Assembly (NCBI GenBank): GCA_964354225.1
Contig: CAYGZC010000189.1
Location: 1-18,260, forward strand
Direction: 5' to 3'
DNA: 18,260 nt
Source of the DNA: CAYGZC01 sp964354225
Lineage (GTDB): Bacteria; Bacteroidota; Ignavibacteria; UBA10030; SZUA-254
The notes beneath the pieces were generated by a model that was given only the letters and a program-made list of their open reading frames with translations, was not told where the DNA came from and searched no databases. Numbering within the stretch: position 1 is the first letter of the stretch; each line of letters opens with the position of its first letter. Position numbers and translations under genes: made by a program. Below, piece after piece: positions 1-7,318 of the stretch.

Positions 1-804
1 CAAAAAAGTAGCTCGCCTGATATTTGCAATCGGGTAGCATCTCAATTTTCTGAATCCTTCTTTTCATCACCTTCTGTATGGTGGACACGCGTCTATTTAT
101 CACCGTATTATGATACCCGATGGAAAACATCTTTTTATTATGCCAATCTCCAGCAAGGATATTATCTAACGGAAGATAGGATGTTCAGCGCTTATGGTTT
201 TCTATCTATGTCTGGTGATATCAGATCGAAAGGAGGACTTTCTCCGGTTATTTTTTCCGATAATGCAATTATCGTTGGTATTGGATTAAATACGAAACCG
301 TTTACCGGATTTCAATTTAATTTACAGCAAGGTGTTGCATTCGATTTAATCAAACGGCGGACAAGACCAAGTGTGATGGGTGATTTTAGGGCGGTAGCAA
401 TTTATGGCAATGGTATATATCCATCATTCAGCATGCATAATGATATGCAATTTCCACTTTCTCTTTTAGCCGATGTCTATTCTTCATTGGGTTATTATTC
501 CAGATATAAAAATTGTATTTGGTATTTGCAAGCGAGAACGGGTCTTCGCTTGATTGAGTTATCGAACAGCGTGATAGATATGTATTTGAAGGGTGGTTTA
601 GTTCGGGACACAGAAAAAGAATATTACAACAACCAGCTGGAAGGTGCTGTCGGACTTCAGGTAATTCCGGATATCAGATGGGGATTATATCTGATAGGGG
701 AATTTCATCGTGGTTATTACTGGAAAGACGGCACAATCCTAAATCCTTATGATAATTATTATAACAGTTTTCGATTTTTCATTATCTATGATCGGACGTT
801 CTAA
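1..804 (+). CDS. Outer-membrane beta-barrel protein, NfrA C-terminal-like (5' partial)
   Basis: The frame is open from base 1 with no stop, so the gene begins before the window; the first internal Met (181) is not the likely start. The visible 267 residues alternate polar and aromatic or hydrophobic residues, are rich in Tyr, Phe and Gly, and end in Arg-Thr-Phe, the terminal aromatic typical of outer-membrane barrels. The stop lies 3 nt before a glycosyltransferase resembling E. coli NfrB. In E. coli the partner NfrA is an outer-membrane protein with periplasmic repeats and a C-terminal barrel, and the pair exports a surface glycan. By position and composition this is probably the barrel half of an NfrA-like exporter, but the N-terminal repeats that would prove it are outside the window. 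It could also be an unrelated barrel protein. Confidence 0.75.
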   Translation, partial: QKSSSPDICNRVASQFSESFFSSPSVWWTRVYLSPYYDTRWKTSFYYANLQQGYYLTEDRMFSAYGFLSMSGDIRSKGGLSPVIFSDNAIIVGIGLNTKPFTGFQFNLQQGVAFDLIKRRTRPSVMGDFRAVAIYGNGIYPSFSMHNDMQFPLSLLADVYSSLGYYSRYKNCIWYLQARTGLRLIELSNSVIDMYLKGGLVRDTEKEYYNNQLEGAVGLQVIPDIRWGLYLIGEFHRGYYWKDGTILNPYDNYYNSFRFFIIYDRTF

Positions 805-807
805 TCT

Positions 808-2217
808 ATGATTGATTGGTTGATAGAATTTTTCCGTTCATCGTATGCGCCTCTGTATATGGCAACATATATTGTGGCGACCTTTCTTTTTATAAGTGGC
901 CTCGATGATATATTTGTGGATATGTACTATTGGTTTCATCATATCTTCATGAAGAAAAAATTCAATAAGTTCCGGTACGAATCTCCTGAAAAGATTCATC
1001 AAATTGCCGAAAAGCCAATCGCTATTTACATTCCAGCGTGGCATGAGTATGATGTGATCGATAAAATGCTCATGAATGCATGCCGCACAATTAAGTACAA
1101 GAGTTACGATATCTTTGTCGGTGTCTATCCGAATGATCCTGCAACAATATTAAAGGTAGAGGAGATCAGCAAACAATTTCCAAATGTTCATGCTGTTGTT
1201 TCCGATAAGGAAGGACCGACAACAAAAGCAGACAACCTTAATCAGATCCATGAAGGGATGCTTCGATGGGAAAACAGAACGGGTGTACGCTATGATATTA
1301 TCGTAATGCATGATTCGGAGGACATTATTCATCCCATGTCGCTGAAGATACAAAATGCATTGATTCCGGAATATGATATGGTACAGATGCCTGTCTTTCC
1401 GCTGCACACGAGCCATGCGAATCTGGTTCATTGGACCTACTCTGATGAATTTGCAGAGTACCACACCAAAGATTTATTTGTGAGACAACACTTTAGCGGA
1501 TTTGTACCTTCTGCCGGTGTTGGCACTGCCTTCAATCGATGGATTATTGAATTTGTCGGAACTTCGTTTGCAAAAAATATCTTCCGAGCAAAATCGCTGA
1601 CTGAAGATTATGACATGGCTCTTCGTCTTGCACTCGGGAAAGCCAAAATGCTCTTCGTGTACAAACCTTTTGGCATCAATTGTTCAACACGAGGATATTT
1701 TCCACACTCGATGAAAGCTTCCATCCGGCAGAAAAGCAGGTGGATAACAGGAATCTGCCTTCAATCCTGGCAGACAATGGGCTGGAAAGGTGATGCAAAA
1801 TTTAGATTTGTACTTTATCGTGATCGGAAAGCAGTTGTTACGAACATCATCAATTTTTTTGCATACATCGTCATTTTGTATCTTATTATGTATGAATCCA
1901 TAAGATTTGGTTTCGCCGCTTATCGTGAGCTTCCGCCCATTGTAATAAAAGGAACAATCTTGTGGGATCTCGTTGTTATTGATAGCGTCCTTATGTTATG
2001 GCGTATCGTACATCGTTTTATTACAGTTCGGCGTGTATACGGTGCATGGGCTGGAGTTTTAAGCATTATTCGTTTACCGGTATCTAATATTATTAATTTC
2101 AGCGCAACAGGAAGAGCGCTTTATCAGTTTACAAAGTCTGCATTGAGGAAGAAAGAACTCAAGTGGGAGAAGACGGCACATCACTTCCCAACTGCAACCG
2201 AGCATTTAAGACACTAA
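808..2217 (+). CDS. Family 2 membrane glycosyltransferase, NfrB-like (catalytic part only)
   Basis: This is a 469-aa inner-membrane processive-type glycosyltransferase. An N-terminal helix (about 13-33, ending ISGLDD) precedes a GT-A domain with the metal-site motif HDSED (168-172), the catalytic Thr-Glu-Asp (265-267) and the acceptor-site Gln-x-x-Arg-Trp (Q308-W312); hydrophobic segments follow at about 340-400. The phrases ISGLDD, FVGVYPNDP, PSAGVGT, SLTEDYD and RQKSRW occur at equivalent places in E. coli NfrB as I remember it. NfrB makes the surface glycan used by phage N4 and carries a C-terminal MshEN-type domain that senses c-di-GMP. This protein stops shortly after the last membrane segment and lacks that domain. 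It follows the barrel gene by 3 nt, so the two are probably cotranscribed as synthase and exporter. The sugar made cannot be read from the sequence. Confidence 0.85.
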   Translation: MIDWLIEFFRSSYAPLYMATYIVATFLFISGLDDIFVDMYYWFHHIFMKKKFNKFRYESPEKIHQIAEKPIAIYIPAWHEYDVIDKMLMNACRTIKYKSYDIFVGVYPNDPATILKVEEISKQFPNVHAVVSDKEGPTTKADNLNQIHEGMLRWENRTGVRYDIIVMHDSEDIIHPMSLKIQNALIPEYDMVQMPVFPLHTSHANLVHWTYSDEFAEYHTKDLFVRQHFSGFVPSAGVGTAFNRWIIEFVGTSFAKNIFRAKSLTEDYDMALRLALGKAKMLFVYKPFGINCSTRGYFPHSMKASIRQKSRWITGICLQSWQTMGWKGDAKFRFVLYRDRKAVVTNIINFFAYIVILYLIMYESIRFGFAAYRELPPIVIKGTILWDLVVIDSVLMLWRIVHRFITVRRVYGAWAGVLSIIRLPVSNIINFSATGRALYQFTKSALRKKELKWEKTAHHFPTATEHLRH

Positions 2218-2246
2218 ATTTACTTTCTTATTTAAGTGAGAAGAGC

Positions 2247-2615
2247 ATGATAAAAAATATTCGAATACTTTATGTTGATGATGAAGAAGAGTTAAGGTTT
2301 CTCGTTGAGAATCAACTAACCACTGAAGGATTCTTTGTCGAAACTGCGGATGATGGGGATACCGCCATTAAGATATTAAAAGAAAATTCGTACGATATAA
2401 TTTTACTTGATATTCGTATGCCGCGAGTCAACGGGATTGAAGTTCTGAAGTACATTAAAAAACAAAAAATAAACACAAGAGTTATTATGCTCACCGCTGT
2501 GGATGATTTATCCGTAGCTCTCGAGGCTGTAAAAAGTGGAGCGATCGATTATCTTACTAAGCCGTACGAATTCGAAACTCTGATAAAAGCTATTCAAAGG
2601 GTTGTTGCTAAATAA
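2247..2615 (+). CDS. Single-domain response regulator (CheY-like receiver)
   Basis: This is a 122-aa stand-alone receiver domain. It has the acidic pair D11-D12, the phospho-acceptor D55 in LLDIRMP, the switch Thr T83 and the conserved Lys K105 in the LTKPYE motif. No output domain follows. An upstream in-frame Met at 2163 would add 28 residues unlike a receiver domain and overlap the glycosyltransferase gene, so ATG 2247, 29 nt after that gene's stop and just behind an AAGTGAGAAGAG purine stretch, is preferred. The partner kinase is not in the window. Its place directly behind the glycan synthase suggests control of glycan production or export by phosphorelay, but that is inference. Such receivers also act as general phosphate-shuttle proteins. 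Confidence 0.88.
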   Translation: MIKNIRILYVDDEEELRFLVENQLTTEGFFVETADDGDTAIKILKENSYDIILLDIRMPRVNGIEVLKYIKKQKINTRVIMLTAVDDLSVALEAVKSGAIDYLTKPYEFETLIKAIQRVVAK

Positions 2616-2661
2616 AATTTTTGCATATCAGGGAGATAGAATTCAGGTAACTATCCGTTTA

Positions 2662-2690
2662 TTGCATTTTCTACCAATAGTTTGTAATTT
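2662..2690 (+). promoter_or_regulatory. Promoter of the SRP RNA gene
   Basis: TTGCAT (2662-2667) and TAATTT (2685-2690) are separated by 17 nt. The predicted start lies about 7-12 nt downstream, matching the first base of the SRP RNA closing stem at 2702. Confidence 0.6.
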
Positions 2691-2701
2691 GATGCTGTAA
2701 T

Positions 2702-2805
2702 AGAGGTCAAGTCCTATGCAACGGGCAATTTCCAAACCCCGCCAGGTCCGGAAGGAAGCAACGGTAGGAAGTCAAGCTCGTGTGATATAGGGTCGCTTGA
2801 CCTCT
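2702..2805 (+). ncRNA. ffs: Small bacterial signal recognition particle RNA (4.5S type)
   Basis: This is the RNA scaffold of the signal recognition particle, which binds Ffh and targets nascent membrane proteins. The conserved domain IV is visible at about 2752-2764: CAGGTCCGGAAGGAAGCA, with the GGAA tetraloop and the asymmetric internal loop contacted by the Ffh M domain. The ends AGAGGTCAAG (2702-2711) and CTTGACCTCT (2796-2805) are perfectly complementary and close the hairpin. A short T run follows at once and can serve as terminator. The ~104-nt length matches the short SRP RNA lacking an Alu domain. It lies between the response regulator and the RNase gene on the same strand, with its own promoter. 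Confidence 0.95.
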
Positions 2806-3123
2806 TTTAATTTATTGCAATCCAAACTAAAATTTCTTATTTTATATAAAATTATAAAAATGTGTGTCATTTTAATTAATAATAACACTTGTCACCAATC
2901 ATAAATTCTTTAGCAACAGGTTTCTGGTCAACGTTGTTGGGTGTATTGATATTACGAGTTTTTTATCTTTCAAGACTTAGTTTCCCCGCTTCGTTCCAAG
3001 GCTTCGCCGCGGCATCGATCCGCAGGCGTCGTTGCAGTATTTTCACATTAAAAATGAACCCCCTTATTAAACCGATATATCTCGATTTTGTAAAGAGGGG
3101 TTCGGAGGAACGAATTATATATC
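2806..3123 (+). promoter_or_regulatory. RNase gene leader with GC-rich palindrome and hairpin near the RBS
   Basis: This 318-nt gap holds no convincing gene; a 99-codon frame crosses it but has no domain or good ribosome site and runs into the next gene. Two structures are visible. CGCCGCGG (3005-3012) pairs with CCGCAGGCG (3020-3028) through one bulge, inside a GC-rich island in otherwise AT-rich DNA. AACCCC-CTT (3057-3065) pairs with AAG-A-GGGGTT (3093-3102), ending just before the GGAGG at 3104-3108 that serves the RNase start. E. coli RNase E is known to limit its own mRNA through a 5' leader structure; the same logic here is inference only. Confidence 0.4.
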
Positions 3124-4770
3124 ATGCAAAAAGAAATAATCATCAATGCAACCGCCAACGAAATCAGAATTGCGATAACGGAGGATAAGCGTTTAGCCGA
3201 GCTCTTTGTTGAAACTCCGGAGAAAGAGCGGATGGTCGGCGATATTTATTTTGGGAAGGTTGCAAAAGTAATGCCCGGTATTCGGGCTGCGTTCATCGAT
3301 CTTGGCTTGAAGCAAGATGCCTTTCTCCACTTTTCGGATATTGGAAGCACATTTGCAGAATATTCATCGCTTATTGGTGATGAAGATTCAGACGTAGATG
3401 TTGAAGAAGATATCGATGAAAATAATGGTGCCGCAGTCGGGGAGAACAAAACGCCGGTTTCCCAATCCAGACCTGCCCCATCCGATTCAAATGTTCAGAC
3501 TACATCACCGCGCAGACCGCAAGCACCTGGTAGAGGCCTAGCAATTCCAGACATAAAACGTGGTCAAGATATTGTGGTCCAGGTAACGAAAGAACCTGTT
3601 GGAAGAAAAGGTGTGCGGGTTACTTCAGAAGTTTCCATCCCTGGACGTTTTTTGGTTCTGCTTCCTTTCGATGGTAAGATTGGTGTTTCAAAGCGGCTTC
3701 AGAATTTTAAAGAAAAACGTCGGCTCCGCCGTATTGTTCGAAGTATATTACCCGAAAGTTTCGGCGCAATCATTCGTACTGTCGCTCAAGAACAGGATGA
3801 AGCTTCGTTGAAGCAAGATATGGAAAGTTTGCTTACTACCTGGCGTGAGATCGAAAAAAGCATCAAGACTGAAGAAGCACCGGCACTTTTGTACAAAGAT
3901 ATGGCTACAACATCAAGCGTTATTCGGGATCTTTTTACAGGAGATATAGATCGCGTTGTTGTTGATTCAAAAAAGTTATTTAAAGAAATTCGTACTTATG
4001 TGAAACTTGTTTCACCCGATCTGGTAGAAAAGATTGAGTTTTACAAAGATCGAGAACCAATCTACGATGTGTATGGCGTAGAAAAAGAAATTGCAACGGC
4101 ACTTAGTCGCAAGGTATGGTTGAAGAGCGGCGGTTATATTATCATCGAGCAAACAGAGGCAATGGTTGTCATCGATGTAAACAGCGGCCGTTATGCAGCC
4201 AAGAGGGAGCAGGAGCTAAACTCACTTCGGACGAACCTCGAATCTTCAAGGGAGATATGTCGGCAGCTCCGTTTACGCGATATCGGCGGTATCATCGTTA
4301 TAGATTTTATCGATCTGGAGGATGAACGCAACCGGAAAAAAGTTTACGATGAACTGCGAAAGGAATTTAAACGAGATCGCGCAAAAGTTACGGTTCTTCC
4401 GATGACTGAAATTGGTATAGTTCAGATAACACGCCAGCGTATCAGGCAAAATATTCTACAAAGTTTCAGCGAGCCATGCCCCGTTTGCGGTGGTGGAGGT
4501 ATAGTCGAATCAAAATCGAGCATTGTGAATCATATTGAACGATGGATTCGGCGCTTTAAATCAGAATCGAAAGAGCTGCGTCTGAAGCTCACTTTACATC
4601 CAAGTATTGCGCAGTACTTAAAAGAAGGTACGATTCGGAGGATCACAAAAATGATGTTTAGATATTTTGTATACATCCGAATAGAAGAAGATCCGAGACA
4701 GCCCATAATGGAATTTCATTTCGTCTCGCTAAAACAGAATAAAGATATTACGGATCAATATAATTCATGA
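3124..4770 (+). CDS. rng: Ribonuclease E/G family endoribonuclease (RNase G-like)
   Basis: This endoribonuclease acts in rRNA maturation and mRNA decay. The 548 residues comprise a split S1 RNA-binding domain at the N terminus, the DNase I-like catalytic domain and a Zn-link. The catalytic metal ligands are the Asp in VVIDVNSGRY (D351) and the Asp in IVIDFIDLED (D394). The Zn-link is CPVC (C452, C455), followed by GGGG. The protein ends soon after, without the long disordered degradosome scaffold of E. coli RNase E, so it is RNase G-like. A low-complexity acidic, then Pro/Ser-rich insert (about 75-140) interrupts the S1 domain; related insertions occur in FCB-group homologues. A GGAGG lies 15 nt before the ATG. 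The transaldolase gene follows after 18 nt. Confidence 0.93.
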   Translation: MQKEIIINATANEIRIAITEDKRLAELFVETPEKERMVGDIYFGKVAKVMPGIRAAFIDLGLKQDAFLHFSDIGSTFAEYSSLIGDEDSDVDVEEDIDENNGAAVGENKTPVSQSRPAPSDSNVQTTSPRRPQAPGRGLAIPDIKRGQDIVVQVTKEPVGRKGVRVTSEVSIPGRFLVLLPFDGKIGVSKRLQNFKEKRRLRRIVRSILPESFGAIIRTVAQEQDEASLKQDMESLLTTWREIEKSIKTEEAPALLYKDMATTSSVIRDLFTGDIDRVVVDSKKLFKEIRTYVKLVSPDLVEKIEFYKDREPIYDVYGVEKEIATALSRKVWLKSGGYIIIEQTEAMVVIDVNSGRYAAKREQELNSLRTNLESSREICRQLRLRDIGGIIVIDFIDLEDERNRKKVYDELRKEFKRDRAKVTVLPMTEIGIVQITRQRIRQNILQSFSEPCPVCGGGGIVESKSSIVNHIERWIRRFKSESKELRLKLTLHPSIAQYLKEGTIRRITKMMFRYFVYIRIEEDPRQPIMEFHFVSLKQNKDITDQYNS

Positions 4771-4788
4771 TTAATAAAGGAAGATTTA

Positions 4789-5433
4789 ATGAAAATATTT
4801 ATCGATACTGCAAATTTGAATGAAATAAAAGAAGCTGCAAGCATGGGGCTTCTTGATGGTGTTACTACAAATCCAAGCTTGGTTGCGAAGGAAGGAAGGA
4901 AGCACAAAGAATTATTAAAAGAAATCTGTGCTATCGTAGAAGGGGATATCAGCGCTGAAGTTGTTGCTATGGATTACGAGGGAATGTTGCGGGAAGGTCG
5001 GGACCTGGCAAAAATTGATGATAAAATTGTTATCAAAGTTCCATTGATTAAGGAGGGTTTGAAAGCAGTAAAAACTTTAAAAGCCGAAGGGATTAGAACA
5101 AATGTCACGCTCTGTTTCTCACCAAATCAAGCGCTACTTGCTGCAAAAGCTGGAGCTTATATTTTAAGTCCTTTCGTCGGACGATTGGACGATATCAGTA
5201 CGAGCGGCATGGAGTTGATATCTCAGATAATTACGATTTATAGAAATTATGGTTTTGATACTCAGGTACTGGTTGCAAGTATTCGTCACCCCCTGCATGT
5301 TGTTGAATCGGCTTTGATGGGTGCCGACATCGCAACCATTCCTTATAATGTTTTAACTCAGCTTATTAAACATCCTCTTACTGATATCGGGATAGAGAAG
5401 TTTCTTGCAGATTGGAGAAAGGTTCCGCAATAA
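4789..5433 (+). CDS. tal: Transaldolase (small FSA/Tal type)
   Basis: A 214-aa class I aldolase of the compact transaldolase/fructose-6-phosphate aldolase family, acting in the non-oxidative pentose phosphate pathway by moving a dihydroxyacetone unit between sugar phosphates. It opens MKIFIDTAN; the DGVTTNPSL motif (23-31) and the Schiff-base Lys K83 in VIKVP are present, with full family length. At the site that separates true transaldolases from FSA enzymes the sequence reads SPFVGRLDD with Phe at 129; FSA enzymes have Tyr there, so transaldolase activity is preferred. A purine-rich AAAGGAAG precedes the ATG. The gene sits 18 nt behind the RNase gene and 3 nt before gcvT, so an operon is likely. 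Confidence 0.93.
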   Translation: MKIFIDTANLNEIKEAASMGLLDGVTTNPSLVAKEGRKHKELLKEICAIVEGDISAEVVAMDYEGMLREGRDLAKIDDKIVIKVPLIKEGLKAVKTLKAEGIRTNVTLCFSPNQALLAAKAGAYILSPFVGRLDDISTSGMELISQIITIYRNYGFDTQVLVASIRHPLHVVESALMGADIATIPYNVLTQLIKHPLTDIGIEKFLADWRKVPQ

Positions 5434-5436
5434 TCT

Positions 5437-6525
5437 ATGAAACACACAGCATTTTATAATATCCACAAGCAGCTTGGCGCGAAGATCGTTGAGTTCGCCG
5501 GGTTTGAAATGCCAGTTCAATACAGCGGTATCCTCGATGAACACAAAACTGTACGCAATAGCATCGGTATTTTCGACGTCTCACATATGGGTGAGTTCGA
5601 GATACGTGGTAAAGATGCACTCACATTAATTCAAAAAGTCACAACAAACGATGCATCAAAACTATACGATGGTAAGATACAATATTCCTCCATGTGTTAC
5701 CCAGATGGCGGCATCGTTGATGATCTGCTGGTGTATAGATTCAAAGATCATTTCATGTTAGTGGTTAATGCTGCGAATTTGACAAAGGATTACGATTGGA
5801 TACGCTCGAATGCCGGTGGATTAGATGTTGAAATCATCAATCAAAGTGACGACATTTCACTTCTCGCTGTTCAAGGTCCGAAGTCGTTGGCAGCACTTCA
5901 AAAATTAACAGGAGCAAATCTTTCATCAATACCGTACTACTCATTTGTTAGAACGAATGTCGCAGGAATTGATATGATCGTTTCCCGTACGGGTTATACC
6001 GGTGAGTTAGGGTTCGAGCTTTACTTTGATGCGGCGGTTACTGTTTCAGAAATAATTTGGAAATCAATAATGGATGCAGGCAGGGAGTATGGAATCAAGC
6101 CAATAGGTTTAGGTGCGCGCGATACACTTCGGTTGGAAATGGGTATGTGTTTGTATGGAAACGATATCGATCAAACCACAAATCCTATTGAAGCCGGCTT
6201 GGAGTGGATTACAAAGCTCGATAAGGGTGATTTCATCGGTCGTGATGTTCTGTTTAATGTAAAAAAAGAGGGTGTTAAAAGAAAATTGGTGGGTTTCACA
6301 ATCGAAGGGGAGAAAGCATTCCCTCGGCATGGATATGAGATAAGAATTGATGGAGTAGCAATCGGGCATGTAACGAGCGGCACTGTATCACCGATACTTG
6401 ATAAAGGAATCGGTATGGGATATGTCTTAGCGTCTTCCGCTCATGTGGGGAACATATTGGATGTAAAAATTCGGAACAAAGATATTAAAGCACAAATTGT
6501 AAAGATACCATTTATTAAAAAATGA
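5437..6525 (+). CDS. gcvT: Glycine cleavage system T protein (aminomethyltransferase)
   Basis: This 362-aa protein transfers the methylene group from the aminomethyl-lipoyl H protein to tetrahydrofolate, releasing ammonia, in glycine catabolism. Family hallmarks in order are EMPVQY (24-29), IFDVSHMGE (45-53), the folate-site Asp in GGIVDDLLVYR (D95/D96), SRTGYTGELGFELYF in the middle and LGARDTLRLEMGMCLYG, followed by the C-terminal barrel. Length matches the E. coli enzyme (364 aa). The start is 3 nt after the transaldolase stop with no clear Shine-Dalgarno of its own, which suggests translational coupling. The stop overlaps the comB start in an ATGA. Genes for the P, H and L proteins are not in the window. 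Confidence 0.95.
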   Translation: MKHTAFYNIHKQLGAKIVEFAGFEMPVQYSGILDEHKTVRNSIGIFDVSHMGEFEIRGKDALTLIQKVTTNDASKLYDGKIQYSSMCYPDGGIVDDLLVYRFKDHFMLVVNAANLTKDYDWIRSNAGGLDVEIINQSDDISLLAVQGPKSLAALQKLTGANLSSIPYYSFVRTNVAGIDMIVSRTGYTGELGFELYFDAAVTVSEIIWKSIMDAGREYGIKPIGLGARDTLRLEMGMCLYGNDIDQTTNPIEAGLEWITKLDKGDFIGRDVLFNVKKEGVKRKLVGFTIEGEKAFPRHGYEIRIDGVAIGHVTSGTVSPILDKGIGMGYVLASSAHVGNILDVKIRNKDIKAQIVKIPFIKK

Positions 6526-7295
6526 AAACATCACAACCTAAAAAACGAATCCAGGTTACAGTTCATTTTACTCCAGCGAATCTCGATGAGATGCACCTAA
6601 AAGATAAAAACATTGTAGTCATTGATGTTCTACGAGCCAGCACATCGATTGCAATGGGGCTGCGGAATGGTGCTAAAGAAATCATACCGGTTAGCAGTGT
6701 TGAAAATGCTGTAAAGATATCCGGCAGTTTGTTCGGTGATGTCACGTTGCGAGCCGGTGAGCGGAATTCAAAGATGATTGAAGGATTCAATCTTGGTAAC
6801 TCTCCCGCTGAATTTACTGAAGATGTTGTGAAAGGGAAATCAATTATTTTCATGACGACAAATGGATCCGTAGCAATAGTTAAAGGCAAACATGCAAAAA
6901 ATCTCATTGTTGCCGGTTTTGTTAATTTTTCGATAGTGGTCAAATTCTTGAAAGAACTGAATGACGATTTCATCATAGTCTGTGCCGGTAAAGAGAACAC
7001 CTTTTGTATCGAAGATACGGTTTGTGCTGGTAGGATTCTCAATAAATTTGCGAAGGAATGTAATGGAGAATTGATCCTTGATGATGCAGGAGTTGCGTGT
7101 ACAGTACTTGACAAATATTTTAGAAAAAGTGTTTTGCAAGTTCTGAAAAATTCCGAGCATGGAAAATATCTTACCGAGATAGGTTTCAATGATGATTTAG
7201 GAGTGTGCGCGGATATTGATTCAATCAATGTTCTGCCTGTTCTTTCAGGGAATGTCATCCGTATTCAGAAAACTTCAATAATTCCACCCAAATAA
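6522..7295 (+). CDS. comB: ComB family 2-phosphosulfolactate phosphatase
   Basis: This 257-aa protein belongs to the Mg-dependent ComB phosphatase family, whose founding archaeal member removes phosphate from 2-phosphosulfolactate on the way to coenzyme M. Recognisable motifs are VTVHFTP (12-18), VIDVLRASTS (33-42), AGERN (78-82), FNLGNSPAEF (89-98), MTTNGS (111-116), and CAGKENTFCIEDTVCAG (154-170). Bacterial members occur in organisms without coenzyme M and may act in sulfolactate metabolism or on another phosphate ester, so the family name is certain but the physiological substrate is not. The ATG overlaps the gcvT stop, so translation is probably coupled. FtsK starts 23 nt later. Confidence 0.88.
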   Translation: MKTSQPKKRIQVTVHFTPANLDEMHLKDKNIVVIDVLRASTSIAMGLRNGAKEIIPVSSVENAVKISGSLFGDVTLRAGERNSKMIEGFNLGNSPAEFTEDVVKGKSIIFMTTNGSVAIVKGKHAKNLIVAGFVNFSIVVKFLKELNDDFIIVCAGKENTFCIEDTVCAGRILNKFAKECNGELILDDAGVACTVLDKYFRKSVLQVLKNSEHGKYLTEIGFNDDLGVCADIDSINVLPVLSGNVIRIQKTSIIPPK

Positions 7296-7318
7296 ATGTT
7301 TTGCCGTAATTAAGCAGA

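Noticed and set aside
2889..3188. Forward 99-codon frame in the RNase leader
   Set aside because: It has no ribosome site, crosses the palindromes, overlaps the RNase start in another frame, and has the Arg/Ser-rich look of a translated repeat.
6563..7258. Minus-strand 231-codon frame opposite comB
   Set aside because: It is a shadow of a clearly recognisable gene; composition is Ser/Thr/Phe-rich as in antisense frames, with no domain.
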